Of a DNA stretch of 64,000 nt, positions 59,390 through 64,000 are shown one piece after another; within the stretch, counting starts at the first letter, position 1, and every line of letters starts with the position of its first letter. Origin of the DNA: Episyrphus balteatus (taxonomy: Eukaryota; Arthropoda; Insecta; Diptera; Syrphidae); contig NC_079134.1 of NCBI RefSeq assembly GCF_945859705.1, forward strand, positions 41,678,576 through 41,742,575, in the 5' to 3' direction. The notes under the pieces were generated by a model, which saw only the letters and a list, made by a program, of their open reading frames with translations, was not told the origin of the DNA and made no database searches. The position numbers and the translations under genes are program-made.

Positions 59390-60385
59390 CCGTAACATGG
59401 GGTTACTTTGCTCCGTTTTTTGCACTATTTTTAGAAAACCTCTTAAAAATGGTAGAGACATTTTTGTATCTATTTGTTTTTTTCTTTTAATTCATTAATA
59501 AGGCATGAAATAATGCATTAATTCCAAAAAAAACATTCAAATAACAGTAAAAATATTTTGTTTTTTAAGTTGAAAAGTGGGGCAAAGTAGTCCAAGGGAC
59601 GGGGTTACTTTGCTCCACCTGAAGTTTTTAACTTTACTGCCTGTATTTAAAGAGCTGGAGCAAAGTTAGTATTCTATTTTAATAGCCCTGGATCAAAGCT
59701 TCAAATCTGTCAGAAAAAAAATTTTTAAGTACACACACAATTCTTTTTTTTACAAAAAACAAAACAGCCTCTTTTATTTCGTTAATTGATTATAAATAAA
59801 CACGAATTTAAAGAAAAAAAAACAGAAAACTTCATTAATTTAACCAAAATAAGTTTAAAATAAACATGAATAACAATTTACAAACGAAAAAATAGTTCAC
59901 TTTTGAAAACAATAAAAACATACATAGAATTAAAAACACATTTAATTATAAAAATAAATATGCTCCTGGGGCAAAGTAACCCCAAAACAAAAAAAAAACT
60001 GCTTAGTCACATAAAAAAAATGCAATAATTATTATTTATTAATTAAACAAACAAATGACAAGCGCAGAGCAATAACAAAATAATATCATAACTAGAATAT
60101 TTGTTCTTACTTTGTAAATTATAACCCAACTGGTTTTACACACCAAATTTTTCACCACAAAAAAAACACGAATTTCCTACCTCAAATTCACAGGTCAACT
60201 GCTTCTTAAAAACTGCCGGCAGATGGTCCGTTGCAACACGTGGCAAATGTATATATGTGTGTGTTTATATTACAGTAGCTTCGATATAGAGAATCTAACA
60301 TTTCTGAGCGTGAATCAAGAAACTAACTTTTTTCGTCAGTGGCGCAAAGTTACCCCCGCCGGGGCAAAGTAACCCCATGTTACGG
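59390..60385. mobile_element. TA-flanked element with CCGTAACATGGGG ends
   Basis: 996 bp with inverted ends CCGTAACATGGGGTTACTTT and complement; TA at 59388-59389 and 60386-60387. GGGGCAAAGTA-type words recur inside (about 59577-59620, 59640-59660, 59965-59985, 60345-60375). No transposase ORF. Probably a non-autonomous Tc1/mariner-like element. Confidence 0.75.
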
Positions 60386-60742
60386 TACTTAAAATTTGTA
60401 TTAAATTTCCACAGATAAATGTTTCCACTTTAGCAAATTGAAAATCTTTAAAAGATTCTGTTTTTTTATAGGTACATTTTTTTTCAAAAAAAAAAAAATA
60501 ATAATAACACTATTGAGGAAAATTAAAGGACAATAAAAAAAACTGCGTATTTTTAGGGATTTTTCAACTAGGTTGAAAAATACATTCGGATTGAATCTAG
60601 CAATAGGGCACATTATTTAAGGGTACTTTTTCGATCAAAAAACGTTATGATTTCTTTTTATCTAGAAAAATGGTACACTTATAAAATTTAGCACTGGGGT
60701 TATATTTTTCATACAAATTTAGAATCAAGAATATCCATTTTA

Positions 60743-61274
60743 TTTTACTTGCGATATACATAGGTACTATATATCAAGTTATGCATTCGTACAAAAAAAA
60801 AACTTGAGATAACATTTTTCCATGACATTACGATGGTAGGCAATGCCAAAAAAAATAATTTTTGGATTTTTAAAAAAAATTTGAAAATTTTTTTTTGAAA
60901 AATTCAAATTTTCGAAAACGGGACATTGAATTTTTTTGAAAGTTTGTTTTTAGTGCTGATTAGTGATTTCTACAAAATGGCATACCAGTTTTATTTTTAA
61001 ACTTTTTTTTCCAAAAAATTTTATTTATAAAAAATTAGTTTTTTAAAAAACGGCTCTAACGATTTTGAAAATTTTTTTTCTAAAAATGCACCTTAATATG
61101 TCAATCAAAACTGCATACTTGTTTTGGAGGGCAATTTGATTTCAGATTTTATTTTATTAAAAAAAAAAAAAACGAATTTTTTTTTTTTTTAATTTCTATA
61201 TAAAAAGTCTTAAAAATTTAAGCAACTTTAACACTACGAGCAAGTTCGTGCGACCCAGTCGTGCATTTTATTTT
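60743..61274 (-). repeat. Family A repeat, copy with internal deletion
   Basis: Minus-strand copy from TTTTACTTGCGATATA to CCCAGTCGTGCATTTTATTT. After GGCAATGCCAAAAAA it jumps to the AATAATTTTTGGATTTTT region, losing the middle part with the CAGA microsatellite. About 530 bp instead of 974. Confidence 0.75.
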
Positions 61275-61558
61275 TAAGAGAAATTGGAACTAATATCGAA
61301 ACATCATGAGAATAAAATTCTTTATCTTTGAAATTCGGTTGAAGTTATGAGAACCAAAAATTTAAAGCGTCCATTGAAACACATAAGCAGAATAAATTAA
61401 AGGATTAAAAAAATGCAATTTTTTCGAGGTTTTTCAAAATTTTTCCGTTCCTTTTTTTTAGAAAAAAAATGTAAAACTTGGAAAAAAAATTCAACTAAAC
61501 CACTATTATATGGAACGCATAACTTTTTCTTTCAACTTAAATTTTCTTTTGTTAAAAG

Positions 61559-61869
61559 ATCGTTATGAAAGCTTGATCGAATTAGAAGTAAGACGACCCG
61601 GGGAAGCCTTCATGTTAAAAATACAATCTCCCAAAAAATTGAACTCGACCGACTTAGTTCGTATTGCCATGTTCAAAGGAGTGATCCTGAAAACCCCGTC
61701 AAAAAAATGCAAACACACCAGCATTCAGTTGGCCTCAGAAATGGAACAATACAAAACCGGGAGGCTTGTCACCGCGCCGATTTCTGAGGTCAAACCTCAC
61801 ACTTGTGATCCCTTCGACATCGAGACCATAACAGCGCCAAGACAAGGAAGAAGAAAAAGGTCGATATGA
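61559..61869 (+). CDS. Putative terminal exon of an unrecognised gene
   Basis: From a plausible splice acceptor (pyrimidine-rich stretch ending TTGTTAAAAG at 61558) an open frame of about 103 codons runs to TGA at 61867-61869. It starts DRYESLIELEVRRPGEAFML and includes KKLNSTDLVRIAMFKGVILK, CKHTSIQLASEMEQYKTGRL, PHTCDPFDIETITAP and ends QGRRKRSI; the basic RRKR resembles a furin-type or nuclear-localisation site but is too near the end to interpret. Base composition is markedly less AT-rich than the neighbouring DNA, and AATAAA follows at 62137-62142. The frame stays open upstream to an ATG at 61510, but that part is hydrophobic AT-rich sequence typical of an intron end. No upstream exon was found in the window. 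It could instead be a remnant of a retroelement. Function not recognised. Confidence 0.5.
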
Positions 61870-62639
61870 ACACTTCGGTGAAATCAAAATTTGGACGAGA
61901 AAGGATCTTTTTGTGTTTAACCATCAATATCTCAGAAACCGCTGATTGCACAAAAAAAAATTAAGAAACATTTTTAAGCCAAGAATGAATTTTCCACAAA
62001 TATCTAGTACCTATGGGTTTTTGAAAGAAATACTTTATTTTAGTTTTTGCATTAATTTAAAAAATCAAGAAAAAAAAAGCTTTTGGTTGCTTTTGGGATA
62101 ATTATATATTAGATATTATAAAATTTATTTCACTTCAATAAAGTTGTTTTAAAATTATACTACCCGCAGGTTTTATGCAAAAAACAAAACTTCAACCGAT
62201 ATAAATATTTGAACAGATTGATTGATGTGGTAAATCTATTAGATATCATTTGAATAATTGTCTGAAAATTAACCAAACCTTCCGGCCTAATATCATAAAT
62301 ATTCGTAAAAAGTGCAATTTTTTTAATTAAATAGAAAACCCATATTTTTCTTCTAATTAATTATATCCAAAAACTTTGTTTTTTGAAATTGATGAGGGTT
62401 TACGATTATTTCACACCACAATATTGCGGTGAATAAATTTGCATCTATTGTTTTGGTTCCCTATACAAAAAGAGGTTTCAGTATTTCATGTGAATGGATC
62501 TATGTTTTTTTTCTCTTTAAAACAATGATACGTGTATTTATAGTAGCGAAGTGTATAGTGTTTATATGTTTACCCTTTTAATGTCACATAAAACAATAAA
62601 AAGGCCAGACAGTACACTCTGCATTACAAAAACTGGATT
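61870..62639. other. Presumed 3' UTR and downstream DNA
   Basis: Up to about 62160 this would be the 3' UTR of the putative exon. The rest has no recognised feature. Confidence 0.3.
62137..62142 (+). terminator. Polyadenylation signal after the putative terminal exon
   Basis: AATAAA about 270 bp after the stop codon of the 61559-61869 exon; it gives a normal-length 3' UTR. Confidence 0.35.
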
Positions 62640-63500
62640 TGTACATTAATATAACTGGTTTACAGCCAAATGGACACTCAATCCCACTATTTTTTTCTTA
62701 AGTACTTTAACCTAAGGGACTCGGAAATCACTTTAAAAAAAATTACGATGGATACGTTTTCGAGGTATGATTTTTCAAAGTTTTTTGTTTTTTCCAGCCT
62801 ACTTAGTATTCGGGCTATATCTTCAGTAATAAACGACTAATCTGAACAGAAAAGCTGGCGACTGAAAGCTGAGTAAATAAGCAACAAACGCTAAAACAAC
62901 TTTTCTGGGGCACTCCAGATGTTTAAGTGCAATGTATTACAACATTTAAAAAAAATTGAGTTTTTAAAGAAAATTTCTGCAAAAAAAAACTTTATTACTG
63001 AAAAAAAAAATCAAAATCTTTCGAATTCTCATAGTTTTAAATTTTTTGTATAAAGTACACTTTCTGGCAAAGATAAAAAAAAATACTTTTCTTCAAAATC
63101 TATGGATAAATTATTAAGATATGACCATTTTTGTAACGATCCGTATTTTCGACTTTTTCTGTTACTTTTTGAGTTATTGTCTATAACTTGAAAAGCAAGC
63201 CGAATTTGAAAATTTTTATTAAGTAATTTTTTGTAAAAAATTGAATTTCCTATCGATTTATATCCTTTAAAGAAAATTTAAAATTGAAATATTGTAAAAA
63301 ACTTAAGAAAAACTATTCATAAAAGAGAAAAATGGTCTATTTTTATCATTTGAGTATTTATAGATATTGAATATGTAAAGGAGAAAAGAAGATACTTTAT
63401 CTTTCAACATAATGGCTAAAATTGGATAAAAGATGGATTATCAAAATCTAATGTTTTTTTTGTCTTTTTGAACCATTTTTCTTTTTAGATAAGATTCTCG
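62640..63500 (+). repeat. Repeat family C, rearranged copy near the window end
   Basis: The 62967-63490 part is a direct match to 290-860, while 62690-62860 is an inverted match to about 850-1080, so block order and orientation differ between the two copies. Confidence 0.7.
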
Positions 63501-64000
63501 AGTTTTCTGATAACGAAAGATTCACTCCGTGAATTAAATCAAGTGACACGGATTGTCATTTCAATCGAATTGAAACATGCATGAAGCTTTTTATATCATC
63601 TGTTGGCACAGCCATTTGTGTCACTAAAAATACTCGACTCGAGAATGAGTTAAACCCCTTTAAGCCTGTGTGTTCTTTATATGCCGGCATACAGCCCCGA
63701 CGTTTTCAAACAGACACGAATCCCCAATCTAATAATTTAAAGAGTGTGTGTGCGAGCAGAGCAGATCCTGGTCTTCACGTGCCCCCATTCCCCCGCTTTA
63801 CAGACACGCACGCACGCATCGCATAAATTCCCATTTCATACATTTCGCTAAAAACGGGGACATTTATCTGAAGTTTCATTGTTTCAAATGCATCCCTCGA
63901 GTGCCATTAGGAGATTTATGTGTTTAGTTATAAAGACAGCGCTCAAGCTCATTCCAAAGTATGACATTCATAAATTCAAATTAAAATCCAAATAACAAAT
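63501..64000. other. GC-richer unique DNA at the window end
   Basis: An 81-codon frame (63581-63826) with no motif lies in less AT-rich text (CACGTGCCCCCATTCCCCC). It may be unique regulatory or UTR sequence of a gene outside the window. Confidence 0.3.

Noticed and set aside
1..64000. tRNA, rRNA, CRISPR or riboswitch features
   Set aside because: None seen on reading both strands; short direct repeats present are minisatellites or element ends without spacer structure.

Overview
The window looks like AT-rich nuclear DNA from a higher fly (Diptera). The grounds are very short introns-free secreted-peptide genes with TATA boxes and Rel/NF-kB-type sites, and a mix of hAT, Tc1/mariner-like, PIF/Harbinger-like, Transib-like, Penelope-like and non-LTR elements. 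I cannot fix the species from sequence alone. There are no prokaryotic features, no rRNA or tRNA gene and no CRISPR array that I could see. Host coding sequence is scarce: most of the 64 kb is transposon-derived or unrecognised AT-rich DNA.

The clearest host genes are five intact single-exon genes at about 20.4-33.7 kb. They encode 50-56 residue precursors with a 23-residue signal peptide and a small, cationic, glycine-containing mature peptide ending in RF. Each has the same TATA box (TATAAATA) and, 47-85 bp further upstream, a GGGGnnTTTT-type site in the same relative orientation. A sixth member at 22.3-22.5 kb keeps the promoter and start codon but is frameshifted, and its GGGG site is eroded. 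Two of the genes sit on the arms of a roughly 0.9 kb inverted duplication, and one has a 969 bp transposon in its 3' UTR. I do not recognise the mature peptide family; immune effector peptides are the working inference. A second possible host gene is a GC-richer putative terminal exon at 61.56-61.87 kb followed by a polyadenylation signal.

Layout: 0-8.7 kb, mostly unrecognised DNA plus a TA-flanked G-rich-end element with a tiny Harbinger-like MITE nested in it, and the first copy of a tandem-repeat family. 8.7-14.3 kb, a dispersed repeat (family A) split by a 2.15 kb palindromic TA-flanked element whose core is triplicated, then another fold-back element. 15.7-17.9 kb, an hAT-like element. 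20-34 kb, the peptide cluster interspersed with two hAT elements with perfect 8-bp target duplications. 34.8-38.2 kb, a family A copy carrying a Transib-like element, then an intact family A copy. 41.4-44.5 kb, a three-level nest (family A, Harbinger-like fold-back, 5'-truncated LINE with a reverse transcriptase). 44.6-48.6 kb, a decayed Penelope-like element with RT and GIY-YIG endonuclease remnants, flanked by terminal direct repeats and itself holding three insertions. 50.4-54.1 kb, more family A copies with nested fold-backs. 56.2-57.5 kb, an hAT-like element. 59.4-60.4 kb, a TA-flanked element. The window starts and ends with copies of one further repeat.

The main biological story is a small, recently expanded peptide cluster being rearranged inside a dense landscape of nested, mostly non-autonomous DNA transposons. 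The uninterrupted family A copy at 37.2-38.2 kb serves as an internal empty-site reference for several of the nested insertions.
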